The notes under the pieces: model-generated
Told to the model about the DNA's origin: nothing
Seen by the model: only the letters and a program-made list of their open reading frames with translations
Databases searched by the model: none
Translations under genes and position numbers: made by a program
Part shown: positions 17,662-26,138 of the stretch, piece by piece
Numbering within the stretch: the stretch's first letter is position 1
Layout of the letters: each line of letters starts with the position of its first letter
Source: Olsenella sp. Marseille-P4559
GTDB lineage: Bacteria > Actinomycetota > Coriobacteriia > Coriobacteriales > Atopobiaceae
Direction of reading: 5' to 3'
Length of the DNA stretch: 64,000 nt
Assembly: GCF_900605015.1 (NCBI RefSeq)
Contig: NZ_LR027574.1
Location: 931,266-995,265, forward strand

Positions 17662-18518
17662 AATCCGATTTCCTCCATGCATTGCCTATATGCGTGCATG
17701 CACTGCGCGTCCGCGGCCGCAGGGCTCGCCAGATACCTCTCGCCCAGTACCTCCATCGAGAGGTATCCGCTGTACTTGTTGCGCACCAGCGACCTGAGAT
17801 CGCGTGCCATCTCACGCAAGCCATCCCCCCACGCCACGTGCGAGACGATTCCGGCGTCCACGAAGTGGCAATGGATGACTCTAGGCCCAAAAGCGTCGAA
17901 ATAGTCCTGCGCGGTCTCACCGGCACGCCACATTGCCCCAGTATCAAGGTTGACGCCCAGCGTAGGCCTATCAACGGCGTCAATTAGCTCTTTAAGCTGA
18001 CGCGCGCTGTTCGCCACACAGGACTCCTCGGGCTGCAGTGCCTCAACTGCCAGACGCATGCCAACCGCATCAGAATAGTCACACAGCCGCCTCAACATGA
18101 TTGCGCTTCGCTCGAGCGCCGCCTCCCGTGGCTCGCTAAGAAAGCCCCAGCCGGGCGTAAGCGACACCTCAACGCAGCCAAGCGTAACGCCCAGATCGAT
18201 CACGTTCTTGAAGTAGGCAAATGACCGGTCTTGGGCACCCCTTCCCCGCGCCGCAACGTTCGATGGCTTGGGATTGTTTTGCTCGGGGCAGATTCCGACT
18301 ATCCGCAGCCCATACTTCTCAGCAAGGCCGAGCAAGGTTTGTGGATCCTCGGTGCCCCGATGGTCGACAAAGAAATGCATCGGGCCAAGCCAGAGCTCCA
18401 CGGCTTCGTAGCCATTGGCTCTTGCGCTCGAGAAGAACTCCTCCAGCGGGTAGTACCGATGGCTACAGTTCATTGCCGCAGGGGCGAAACTCGAATCGGC
18501 CACCATACCTCCCATCAA
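17658..18518 (-). CDS. Sugar-phosphate isomerase/epimerase, TIM barrel (FrlC-like)
   Basis: 286 residues of the AP-endonuclease-2 / xylose-isomerase-like TIM-barrel family. Blocks include NCSHRYYPLEEFFSSARANG, YEAVELWLGPMHFF, RLAVEALQPEESCVANS (metal-ligand Glu), LGVNLDTGAMW, RVIHCHFVDAG (metal-ligand His) and GYLSMEVLGERYL. The N-terminal pattern and order of blocks recall FrlC, which interconverts psicoselysine and fructoselysine. The FrlB-like gene just upstream strengthens that reading. The family is broad (IolE, tagatose epimerases), so the substrate is inferred from context only. The start is uncertain between 18518 and internal codons. Confidence 0.72.
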   Translation of the reverse strand: MMGGMVADSSFAPAAMNCSHRYYPLEEFFSSARANGYEAVELWLGPMHFFVDHRGTEDPQTLLGLAEKYGLRIVGICPEQNNPKPSNVAARGRGAQDRSFAYFKNVIDLGVTLGCVEVSLTPGWGFLSEPREAALERSAIMLRRLCDYSDAVGMRLAVEALQPEESCVANSARQLKELIDAVDRPTLGVNLDTGAMWRAGETAQDYFDAFGPRVIHCHFVDAGIVSHVAWGDGLREMARDLRSLVRNKYSGYLSMEVLGERYLASPAAADAQCMHAYRQCMEEIGL

Positions 18519-18543
18519 AGCCTGCGCAACGCATTCTGAACAG

Positions 18544-19605
18544 CTAATACTCGAACTGGTGATAGTAGCGACGGTACTTGAGGTTGTGCCTCGTAACCGT
18601 CTCGTAGTAAGCAGTGAGGCGGTCTGTAACGATTACGCTGAGAATCCAAGGAGAGACGATTGCGCGGAACTCGGGATCAAGGCCTGGAATGGCGTACTCA
18701 GCCGTATCAATGACCACGATGTCTTCGTCACCGGTGACCCCGCACCTAAGAAAGGCCTCCACGCGATTGTCAAGGGCGCGGAACTCGTCCTCACCCTTAA
18801 AAAGGAAGACCGGTACGCCCTTCTCGACGAGCTCGAGGGTCCCATGAAAGAAGTCGGCGGAAGTTATGTAGCGGGTGCGCTTCCACTGCATCTCCTCAAG
18901 AATACACATGGCAAAGAGAATCGTCTCGCCCCACAGCGCACCGGAGCCGATGAACATCGTGTAAGGCGAAAGACCGTACTTTTGAGCCAGCCTCTCTGCA
19001 GCAGGCTCGAACTTCTTACGGACATCAATCAGGTCAGGCCAGATGCGGGCGGTCTGCTCGATGAACTCATCGTACTTGGGAAAGCAGCCACGACGGTTGA
19101 GGATGCGCAGCCCGAAGCAATCGGCGAGGTAATAGTTAAACTCGCAGCCGCCAGAGCCGTGGCTCGTCGCCAGAGAGACGCAGTTTTCGGCGCCCACGGC
19201 CTGTCCGATAGGGCTCTCAGGCTTCGTCATTGCGATGACCCTTACCCCTATCGACTTGAGTTTTTTGAGGGCGGTGAGGACCTCAGGCGTCGTACCGGAG
19301 TCCGAGGCCGTGAGAACGACTGATTGGCTGCTCATGCGCTTGTGACCCACGACATTGAACTCAGCGGCATGTATCAGATAGACCTCAAGGTCTTTGTCGC
19401 CAAACTTGTTCATCAGGTACTCGAGCTGCATGAACTCGTCCCACGTGCCGCCGACACCCATCAGGAAGATTGCATCGTACCCCTCGTCAGCCACCTTGTC
19501 GGCGAAGGACCTCATCCTCTGACCGGCTTTCACGGCGGCTGCGCCGTCCTCCAGGTAGCCGTCCTGATCGAAGTGCATAATCTCGATTTTTTCTCTCTCC
19601 GTCAT
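18544..19605 (-). CDS. SIS-domain sugar deglycase/isomerase, FrlB-like
   Basis: 353 residues from the ATG at 19605, six bases after AAGGGG. The first SIS domain has IFLMGVGGTWDEFMQLEYL and VVLTASDSGTTPEVL, then SHGSGGCEFNYYLADCFG; the second has YTMFIGSGALWGETILFAM and HGTLELVEKGVPVFLFKGED. The C-terminus RRYYHQFEY resembles the RRYY...EY tail I recall for E. coli FrlB, fructoselysine-6-phosphate deglycase. It is the first gene of an operon with an FrlC-like epimerase and PTS EIIA, EIIB, EIIC and EIID. The likely job is to cleave a phosphorylated Amadori product or amino sugar delivered by that PTS. AgaS-type activity is the main alternative. Confidence 0.75.
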   Translation of the reverse strand: MTEREKIEIMHFDQDGYLEDGAAAVKAGQRMRSFADKVADEGYDAIFLMGVGGTWDEFMQLEYLMNKFGDKDLEVYLIHAAEFNVVGHKRMSSQSVVLTASDSGTTPEVLTALKKLKSIGVRVIAMTKPESPIGQAVGAENCVSLATSHGSGGCEFNYYLADCFGLRILNRRGCFPKYDEFIEQTARIWPDLIDVRKKFEPAAERLAQKYGLSPYTMFIGSGALWGETILFAMCILEEMQWKRTRYITSADFFHGTLELVEKGVPVFLFKGEDEFRALDNRVEAFLRCGVTGDEDIVVIDTAEYAIPGLDPEFRAIVSPWILSVIVTDRLTAYYETVTRHNLKYRRYYHQFEY

Positions 19606-19653
19606 GCGTTTCCCCTTCTGTCTCGATGGCTCTATGGACATAGATAACTACAG

Positions 19654-19669
19654 CTGGTTTTAATACCAG
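19654..19669. promoter_or_regulatory. Palindromic operator candidate 1 (CTGGT-N6-ACCAG)
   Basis: The 16-bp inverted repeat CTGGTTTTAATACCAG lies 49 bp upstream of the FrlB-like start. It shares the GGT-TTAA-ACC pattern with the second palindrome 63 bp further upstream. Paired similar palindromes ahead of an operon with adjacent GntR genes suggest binding by one of those regulators. Confidence 0.5.
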
Positions 19670-19723
19670 ATTGAATACAAGATACAGTTATTTGAGATCG
19701 GTTTGACCAACGGAGCACAAAAC

Positions 19724-19751
19724 TGGATAAGCGGTATTAAATTACCGTCAA
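19724..19751 (-). promoter_or_regulatory. Candidate promoter with operator 2 (CGGTA-N6-TACCG)
   Basis: On the minus strand TTGACG (19751-19746) and TATCCA (19729-19724) are 16 bp apart. The palindrome CGGTATTAAATTACCG (19732-19747) fills the spacer and touches the -35 box. A repressor bound there would block RNA polymerase. This would drive the FrlB-like/FrlC-like/PTS operon, with operator 1 downstream in the leader. Confidence 0.45.
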
Positions 19752-20065
19752 GTGGAATTTCCTGTGATAGATACCGACTGACGTACGACCCAACCATGGA
19801 GCGTGAAGATGATTCCGCACCATGCAGACCCTTGGGGCGTGCGTGGGGCCATGAGTTACCGCTGCTAAGAGCGCAGTCGCCTATGTCTCAGGAAAACTGC
19901 ACCCGTCAGACTGAACTGCCTCCCATTTCTTGGACACGGGAGATAGGAGACATTGGAGTGGTCAAACCAAATCGGACCATTTCCTGGGCACCCTCACGCG
20001 CTTTCGCGCTCGAACCTAGCCGGAGACCTGCATCCCGGCGCGGAATGCATCCCCCTGGTATCGTA

Positions 20066-21218
20066 ACTCTCTGTTAGACCAGCGTTGACCTAGCCCTCGG
20101 CCTCCCAGCGGTCCCAGAGCGGCTGGGGCATCTCGATCAGGTCGCGCCTCGTGTGGGAGTAGCTGCCGCAGGCCACCTGCCCGGAGAGCGTGTCCCTCCC
20201 GTCCGCGTCGGAGCGCCTGGCCTGCTCGAGCCAGCAGAAGAAGTCCAGGTAGCGCTGCAGCCACCTGGTCGACACGCCGTGGAATGGCTCGAGGAAGATC
20301 TTGAGCCACTGGTGCATGGCGTTCACGAGGCCGAGCTCGCCGTTCCCCGCCGCCCCGCTGGCGGTGGGGACGTGCTCCGCGACGCCGAGGCGCGGGAGGA
20401 CGCGGGCGTAGGAGGTGTGGTCGTCGGTGGAGACCCAGGAGCCGTCGACAATCCCCGCGAGCGAGCCGCGGAGCCCGGCGTCGGTGGGCCTGCCGCGCCC
20501 GCACACCGCCGCGAACCCGTCGCCCACGTCGTTGGCGGCGCAGACCACGCAGACCTTGTCGCGCGAGACGCCGCGCCTGCGCACGCCCTGCCCGTTCCTG
20601 TGCGCCCTCCTGGGCATCCCCCTCGCGGACCTCGCCCTGCTGCCGGAGAGCGACTCGTTCACGTACGTGCCGTCCACCTGGCACGACACCGTGGGGCCGC
20701 ACCTGAACGGCTGCAGCGCCGCGCCCATCACCTCGAGGAGGCGCATCCTCATGAACCAGGAGGTCCCGGGGCACACGCCGCAGCGCCGCGCCAGCGCGCG
20801 CAGGGACTCGCCGGCGAGCGTGCCCTCGACGTAGTCCGCCCAGGTGGCAGCGGGGAGCTTCGAGGCCGCGAGCACCGAGCCCGTCCTGGCGGAGAACGTC
20901 CTGCCGCAGGAGCCGCAGCGCCACCTCTGCGACCCGTCCCTCCCGTGGCCCTTCCTCGCGAGGTCGGCCGAGCCGCACCTCGGGCAGCGCCCGGGGTCGC
21001 CGGCGGACGCCCTGTCGGCGACGTCCTCGGCTATCAGCGCCCTGAGCCTCTCGGCGACCTCGCGCTTCTCCTCGAGGCTCAGGTCCTCCAGCCGGTGCAG
21101 TATCATCAGGTCCATCCGGGGCCCTCCTCGTCGATTCTGGTGTTTGGCGACACGAATCGTACGGGAAGCCCCGGACACTATTTGGGCCGCTGGGGTCAAC
21201 GCTGGTCTAACAGAGAGT
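20066..21218 (-). mobile_element. IS1595-type (ISXO2-like) insertion sequence
   Basis: Perfect 25-bp terminal inverted repeats (starting ACTCTCTGTTAGACC) span 20066-20090 and 21194-21218. ATCGTA flanks both sides (20060-20065 and 21219-21224). If the right boundary is set two bases inside, the direct repeat becomes the 8-bp GTATCGTA, the usual IS1595 length. One transposase gene fills the element. The intact ends, duplication and gene indicate a fairly recent insertion. Confidence 0.85.
20090..21115 (-). CDS. IS1595-family transposase
   Basis: 341 residues from the ATG at 21115, preceded by GAGGAGG. An N-terminal zinc ribbon (CPRCGSADLARKGHG, then RWRCGSCGRTFSARTGS) is followed by the DDE-type ISXO2 domain: VSCQVDGTYVNESL (first Asp), WVSTDDHTSYARV (second Asp) and NAMHQWLKIFLEPFHGVST. 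The gene's stop falls within the left inverted repeat. Frame and motifs appear complete. Confidence 0.85.
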   Translation of the reverse strand: MDLMILHRLEDLSLEEKREVAERLRALIAEDVADRASAGDPGRCPRCGSADLARKGHGRDGSQRWRCGSCGRTFSARTGSVLAASKLPAATWADYVEGTLAGESLRALARRCGVCPGTSWFMRMRLLEVMGAALQPFRCGPTVSCQVDGTYVNESLSGSRARSARGMPRRAHRNGQGVRRRGVSRDKVCVVCAANDVGDGFAAVCGRGRPTDAGLRGSLAGIVDGSWVSTDDHTSYARVLPRLGVAEHVPTASGAAGNGELGLVNAMHQWLKIFLEPFHGVSTRWLQRYLDFFCWLEQARRSDADGRDTLSGQVACGSYSHTRRDLIEMPQPLWDRWEAEG

Positions 21219-21423
21219 ATCGTAATAGGGCTCAACGCACTTGAATATGTCCCGCTTGGCCTCCCCCCTCGTCCCGTAGTGTCTCCCGTTCGCTAGCTCG
21301 CGCCTCAAGGTCTCGAAGGGCGATTCGGCCAACGCACTGCTGTGTTTGATAGCCTCTGAGTTGCAGGGTTGGACGTCGGAAAGTTGCGGGTCCGGGCACG
21401 TGTGATGCCCCTCTAATTGTCAA

Positions 21424-21700
21424 GCCGTTTTCAGCATGCGATTCTGGGCGATGATGTCATAGTAAAGCTCGCGTGCGATATATCGCTTGACGCATCGTAT
21501 CGCCTCGAGCTTGGAGTGTCCCTCGGACATCTTGCGGGCTACATCTCTGCTGGGACACCCAAATTTCGGGGCACAGTTCAGACCCAAGAAGGAACGCATT
21601 CGATATGCTTGGCACGGTCATGGTGTCGCACGAAACAATGGCTCCCGAAATTAGACCCCGCGCTTCCACGCCCTTGGGACAGACAATCATGAGGCCTTGC
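21424..21700 (-). pseudogene. IS110-type transposase, C-terminal fragment
   Basis: On the minus strand near 21530-21424 a frame reads ARKMSEGHSKLEAIRCVKRY, then IARELYYDII and a stop, which resembles the C-terminal end of IS110/IS116/IS902 transposases. Upstream the frame is broken several times. No other part of the element is visible. Confidence 0.45.
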
Positions 21701-21723
21701 CCTAGCGCATGCCGACGCGGTCA

Positions 21724-22437
21724 TCAATGCGCCACCGTGAAGCTGCTCAGATCCCCACGCCTCAATGAGCGCGCATGCTCGAGGGCATTTCCTTCCCCAT
21801 CGTAGCTCACACAGTCATGTACCATCACAGGAAAGCTTGGCTCCACGGCGAGGAGCCGGGCATCGCGATTAGAGAGATAGGCTATGTCCAAGCGCTCCGC
21901 ACTATATGCGACTTCGTGCCCATAGATACGATACGCATCGTAGAGCGAATACACGGAGATGTCTATCTCGTCGATCTTTGGGAAAAGTTCCATGGGAATA
22001 ACAGTGCGCTCGATGGACACCGGCTGTCCGTCGACACTGTTGACACGCCTAATTGCATACACCTCGTCAGCGGGGTCCACCCTAAAAAGCGATGCGTATA
22101 AGTCACCCGTCGGCCTCCGCATCTTTGAGATGACCCGCACCGTGGGCACGAGTCCCAAGTCGCTGACCTCCGCCCTGAAACCTCGCGCGTCGTCTCCAAG
22201 ACTCTTGTGGCATCCCATGACAAAGACGCCCTTTCCTTGGATGCGCTTGAGAAGGCCCTCCACCACAAGGGCGTCGATGGCATTTCGAACGGTCATGCGT
22301 GTTACCCCATACACGTGGGAAAGCTCGTTCTCTGAGGGGATGCAAGTGCCCTCAGCATATACCCCGTCCTCAATGTCTGAGCGCACAATCTCCCTGAGCT
22401 GAAGGTACTTGGGCTCGGAGTTGGACGCAAATCCCAT
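21724..22437 (-). CDS. GntR-family regulator, HutC/UTRA subfamily (second of pair)
   Basis: 237 residues from an ATG at 22437 that overlaps the upstream gene's TGA (TGATG). The winged helix-turn-helix occupies residues 1-75 (YLQLREIVRSDIEDGVY, PSENELSHVYGVTRMTVR, LLKRIQGKGVFV). The UTRA effector domain follows, with DEVYAIRRVNSVDGQPVSIE and YGHEVAYSAERLDIAYL. UTRA domains bind phosphorylated sugars or amines. It probably controls the PTS operon that begins at 19605, whose leader has two palindromes. Confidence 0.85.
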   Translation of the reverse strand: MGFASNSEPKYLQLREIVRSDIEDGVYAEGTCIPSENELSHVYGVTRMTVRNAIDALVVEGLLKRIQGKGVFVMGCHKSLGDDARGFRAEVSDLGLVPTVRVISKMRRPTGDLYASLFRVDPADEVYAIRRVNSVDGQPVSIERTVIPMELFPKIDEIDISVYSLYDAYRIYGHEVAYSAERLDIAYLSNRDARLLAVEPSFPVMVHDCVSYDGEGNALEHARSLRRGDLSSFTVAH

Positions 22438-23198
22438 CACACGCATGCGCCTCCAAACCATCTGCCAGCAGCCTCGCGTGGAAGGTTATCTGACATGCTG
22501 GCAAACGTGTAACGATCTGGTCGAATGACAGACGTGTAGTACTCGAACGCATCCCCACTGGCCGTGCGCGAGACGCCAGACTCGTAGAAAGCCACAGCTC
22601 CCACCTCACAGTCTAGACAAACTGCCTCAAAATCATCCATGCGAGTTATTGAAAACCTACCGGTTGCCCCGGCTGGATAGCATGAGTACTCCTTCGCCAT
22701 TACATCGAAGAGAGATTCGTTCGCAAAGTCAAACCTTTCGATTCCTGGGCAGAGCGCATAGTTCACCTTGCTGGTCTCCACCATGCAAGGTAGGCCGTTG
22801 ACGTAGCGGATTCTCCTAAGCTCAAAGATGAGGTCGTCCTCCTTCAGGGACATCCTCTTTGCGACGTGCTGCCTTGCCACACGAACGGAAGCGGAAAGCA
22901 CGCGAGAACTCGGCACCATGCCCACGGAGCGCACGTTCTCGCTAAACCCCTCGTTGCCCTCAAAGACCGACACGGGCCTCGGCGGAAGGATGTATGTTCC
23001 GGACCCTGGCCTGCTTTCTAGGATATGCTGTGCGCAAAGGTCCGATATGGCGCTCCGCAATGCAGTGCGCGATACGTTCCACATCTCGCACATGTCACGC
23101 TCGGAGGGCAGCTTGTCACCCACCCTGAGATGCTTGCTCACAATGAGATATTCAATTTCCTCGAGCGCCCTGTCGTGAGGCGGTATCTTGCCATTCAT
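22437..23198 (-). CDS. GntR-family regulator, HutC/UTRA subfamily (first of pair)
   Basis: 253 residues from the ATG at 23198 (MNGKIPPHDRALEEI); a TTG at 23213 is an alternative. The DNA-binding domain has LRVGDKLPSERDMCEMWNVS, then RTALRSAISDLCAQHILES and RPGSGTYIL. The UTRA domain includes LIFELRRIRYVNGLPCMVET and FSITRMDDFEAVCLD. It is cotranscribed with the second GntR gene through a stop-start overlap. Two adjacent, clearly different UTRA regulators suggest either control of two operons or response to two ligands. Confidence 0.85.
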   Translation of the reverse strand: MNGKIPPHDRALEEIEYLIVSKHLRVGDKLPSERDMCEMWNVSRTALRSAISDLCAQHILESRPGSGTYILPPRPVSVFEGNEGFSENVRSVGMVPSSRVLSASVRVARQHVAKRMSLKEDDLIFELRRIRYVNGLPCMVETSKVNYALCPGIERFDFANESLFDVMAKEYSCYPAGATGRFSITRMDDFEAVCLDCEVGAVAFYESGVSRTASGDAFEYYTSVIRPDRYTFASMSDNLPREAAGRWFGGACV

Positions 23199-23240
23199 CT
23201 CAGCCCGCGCCAACGAAACGCCACGTGCCCAACGGTGGTC

Positions 23241-23738
23241 TCATCGCGCGTCCCCCATTGCCAGAAAGCTCGAGGCCAGTGCATGAGCCTCGCGGCGAGC
23301 GATCGCGTACATCCTCGAATCACGCCTGACTGCCTCCCGTATGAAGGGTATCCCTAAGGTCGAACGCCCTCCGTTAGCCGTTCTTGCGGTAACCAGCACG
23401 CTCATACCCGTGCAGTACACACCGTCCTTGGCGGCATTGGCACTGGATAGCACCGCAGGACTCATTATAAGACGAAGAGCAAGCCCCGCCCTGCCTCTCA
23501 CGTCTGGCTTAACGCCCTCATTCTCAACAACCTTGCAATCAACCAGGTCGGCGTACTCATGGATGACCGGGTCCCCGCCAGGCATAATCGAAGCCCACTT
23601 TCGGTGCTTCTCATCCTGGTAGAAGGAGGGCAGGAGGAAAAGCCTCGGCGCCAAGAAGATGCTTTTCGTTACCTCAAATCCAAGCATCGCCAGACGCTCG
23701 TTGACTTTCTGTTGCCTGGAAGAAGACATCTTCGCCAT
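23241..23738 (-). CDS. Conserved protein of unknown function
   Basis: 165 residues, starting ATG at 23738. An N-terminal basic stretch (MAKMSSSRQQKVNERLAMLG) is followed by a globular region with LFLLPSFYQDEKHRKWASIM, GDPVIHEYADLVDCKVVENE and MSVLVTARTANGGRSTLGIP. The layout resembles small DUF4428-like proteins in which a mid-domain is followed by a Gly/Ala-rich region and a lipid- or membrane-related fold, but I cannot assign a function. It is 27 bp or more upstream of the GntR pair on the same strand and probably shares their transcript. Confidence 0.55.
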   Translation of the reverse strand: MAKMSSSRQQKVNERLAMLGFEVTKSIFLAPRLFLLPSFYQDEKHRKWASIMPGGDPVIHEYADLVDCKVVENEGVKPDVRGRAGLALRLIMSPAVLSSANAAKDGVYCTGMSVLVTARTANGGRSTLGIPFIREAVRRDSRMYAIARREAHALASSFLAMGDAR

Positions 23739-23773
23739 ACCTCAATCACTCGTGCTCCTGTCAGTTTGCATAG

Positions 23774-23784
23774 TTTACTGTAAA
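23774..23784. promoter_or_regulatory. TTTAC-N-GTAAA palindrome upstream of the unknown/GntR operon
   Basis: The 11-bp sequence TTTACTGTAAA lies 36 bp upstream of the 165-residue gene's start. It is a perfect palindrome around one central base and sits where a promoter would be. It may be an autoregulatory GntR site. It differs from the GGT-N6-ACC palindromes at 19.65-19.75 kb. Confidence 0.35.
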
Positions 23785-23879
23785 GTGGCAGAAGTCTTTG
23801 GGCAGCAAGGCTGAGATTCAAAGAGAGACCTGCTGTCGGCGAGGACCAAGTACTTCTTGGCTCCTAGCCTACAAGCCTA

Positions 23880-24640
23880 TCATGCTGCCTTGGCCTCTAC
23901 CATCTCCTTTGATGCATTCCGGACATTGAGCCCTGAGAAGCAGGCATCAGCTGGTGTGGCATAGCCTAAGGATGATAAGGCCCTGTGTGGTTGTGGGCAT
24001 TTACATGCTCAGAGACGACGCATCTGAACTCTCCCGTGTTTTCGTACTCACGCTAATGCAGGCAATCATATTTGAGGTTTCCAAACCAGCGCTCGATGGG
24101 CATGCTATCTGCCCAACGACGAATCCCATCTATGGATTGGCACACGTGACGCTTGGCCAGGCACTCGACGAAGCTCTGGGCTGTATAGGTAGACCCTCAA
24201 TCGGCATCCACGATGGGGGGTGTTTTCCGTGTCCGTCAAAGGCCCGCTTCATGCACAGGACACACCCTTGAGCCTCTAAAGTATCATGAAAACGCCAGCC
24301 CACGACAAAGTGACTTTGCCAGTCGGTTACGGCAGATGGACAGGCCTGTCCGTACCCAAGCGGGAGACAGGTGATATCGGTAGACCACACCTGGTTGGCG
24401 AATCTGATGCCCACCCCTCGCAGAGGATGGGGCCTCTGGGTGCCTTTGGGGGCTTTGGGATTGAAGAAGAGCCAGGTGCTGCAGGCCTGATGTCCATATG
24501 CTCCATCAAGCACTCTACGTGTCGTCTTCCGAGAAAGACGCCATACCTTTTAAGACTCGCCCTGTGTGGGCGTGCCCCATCATAGTAGGGGTTTGGGTAC
24601 GTGCCTTGTCCATAACCTGCATGGCACGCCCCTCTTTATC
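23880..24640 (-). pseudogene. IS3-family relic C (OrfB, second type)
   Basis: Minus-strand frames give RGVGIRFANQVWSTDITCLP and SHFVVGWRFHDTLEAQGCVL at 24450-24270. Further down come DADRGSTYTAQSFVECLAKR, then IRRWADSMPIERWFGNLKYD near 24200-24080 and VVSEHVNAHNHTGPY near 23990. These are the rve catalytic blocks of an IS3 OrfB different from relics A and B. Internal stops and frame shifts make it dead. Confidence 0.65.
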
Positions 24641-24856
24641 GGTAGATACCTCCCCCTTCTTCTTGGGCGCATGAAGACTCGAACGCGCAAGGCCTATGAG
24701 CCCACGCTACCTTACGATTGGAGGCGGGCTCTGCTTGTCCGCTGGCATCTTTTTAGAGGGCGAATCCCCGCTCCGAGTGCAACAGGGAAATACGAGACAG
24801 CCGCCCAGGCGCGACCCATGATGATGCTTGCGGAGACATGCATCATTGGAGGCACC

Positions 24857-25771
24857 ATGGACGGCTACAGCCATCCTGGCATCACGGAGCGCGAGGACGT
24901 CATGGTCCGCTGGAGGGGCCATGAGGGCGTCAGCCGGATAGCGAGGGAGCACGGCAGGGACAAAAGTCGACCATATCCCGCGAGATCAGTCGCAATGGAT
25001 GGGAAGGCCCTGCAGGGAGGCGCTGCCGCGCATCGACCGCGCAGAGGTGTGCGGCTCATGAGGGACAGGCACCGGTCTCCGGAGGAGACATCCGGCCGCA
25101 TCGCGATGGCGCGGCCGGACCTTGCCGTTAGCGACGCCAGCATCTACCGCGCCGTGTGGTCGGGATCCCTCGACTGCGAGCTTCCAGGATACAGGAAGGC
25201 CTCAAGGCCCCTCGGGCACCATGGAAAGCGCAGGCACGGGAAGGGCAGCCGGGAGCGCGGGGGCAAGGCGCGCATCACCCACGACATCTCCGAGCGGCCG
25301 GGGCAGGCCTCCCTCGGGAGCCGCATCGGCGACTGGGAGGGCGATACCGTGGCAGGGAGGCGCCTGCCTGGTCACGCAGGTGGGCCGCATGAGCGGATAC
25401 CTTGCCGGCGGCAAAGCTGCCAGGAAGGCCAGGGCCGAAGTCGACGAGGTCGTGGAGAAGGCGCTTGCCAGCGAGGCCGTGCATACGGCCACGCCCGGCA
25501 GAGGCAAGGAGTTCTCGGATGCAGGGGTGCTGCAGGAGGGGCTGGGCGCCCCTGTCTGTCTCTGCGACCCCCACCATCCCTGGGAGAGGGAGGCCAACGA
25601 GAACGCCGACGGCTTCTCAGGGACTGGTTCCCGAAGGGCATGGGCATCGACGACGTCACAGACGACACGGTGCAAGGGGCATACGATTCGCTCAACCGGA
25701 GACCGCGCAAGCGCCTGAATTGGAAGTGTCCCTGGGAGGCCTGCCGTCACCGGTCGTTGCACTTGCTCTGA
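24857..25771 (+). pseudogene. IS30-family transposase, frameshifted
   Basis: ATG 24857 follows GGAGG. The protein begins MDGYSHPGITEREDVMV with an N-terminal helix-turn-helix, then ASIYRAVWSGSLDCEL and SRIGDWEGDTVAG, where the D-W-E-G-D block carries the first catalytic Asp. The frame then shifts near 25360 (continuing GYLAGGKAARKARAEVDEVV) and back near 25610 (LRDWFPKGMGIDDVTDDT). In the second catalytic block the usual T-x-D-x-G-x-E-F reads TPGRGKEF, so Asp is replaced by Gly. PWEREANENADG retains the Glu. The gene is inactive. Confidence 0.75.
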
Positions 25772-25808
25772 GGATTTGCCGCCCAAATCGGTAGATTCGG
25801 GGTTGACT

Positions 25809-26138
25809 TTAACAGTTGTGGTCCGGCACGGGCGGCTCGTCGCCGGCGTGCATGCCGAGCGGCGCCCCGCCCCGTCCCAGCGCTTGGCTACCGTGTGCCT
25901 GTCCAAGCCGTAACGGCCGGCCAGGTCCGTGAAGTTCGGCTTGATGCCGTCCTCCCTGTACATGCTCGGCTCCCCCAATCAGGTTCCCGTCCAACCTCTG
26001 CCCCCTAACGACCGACTGGCACGACTGTAGGTGTGTTGGTGGGAACAGTGAGACTACGTTGGTCCTTCCGGCGCCTCTGCGTTGGCGGAATCGGCGTGGG
26101 ACTTGGTCCAAACGGCGCTTTTCAGATTAGCGGTAACA
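25809..26138 (-). mobile_element. IS21 B-type element B3, right-end fragment
   Basis: The right terminus read inward from 26138 begins TGTTACCGCTAATCTGA, close to the B2 end (TGTTAGCGCTAACTTGA). Inside, an istA N-terminus is recognisable (YREDGIKPNFTDLAGRYG, LDRHTVAKRWDGAG), with a frameshift after MDGNLIG. An internal deletion joins it to a later istA segment (HAGDEPPVPDHN). The left part is absent and the IS30 relic lies next to it. It truncates the surface-protein fragment on its right. Confidence 0.7.

Larger units (their letters stand above)
19925..21420 (-). pseudogene. IS3-family relic B, split by an IS1595 insertion
   Basis: Right of the IS1595 copy (21420-21225) the minus strand gives an OrfB C-terminal stretch like ALAESPFETLRRELANGRHY and then AKRDIFKCVEPYYD. 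Left of it (20057-19925) the text continues into the same IS3 end seen near 13.75-13.85 kb. The two halves are the same element as IS3 relic A, interrupted by the IS1595 copy. Multiple frame breaks make it non-functional. Confidence 0.65.
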
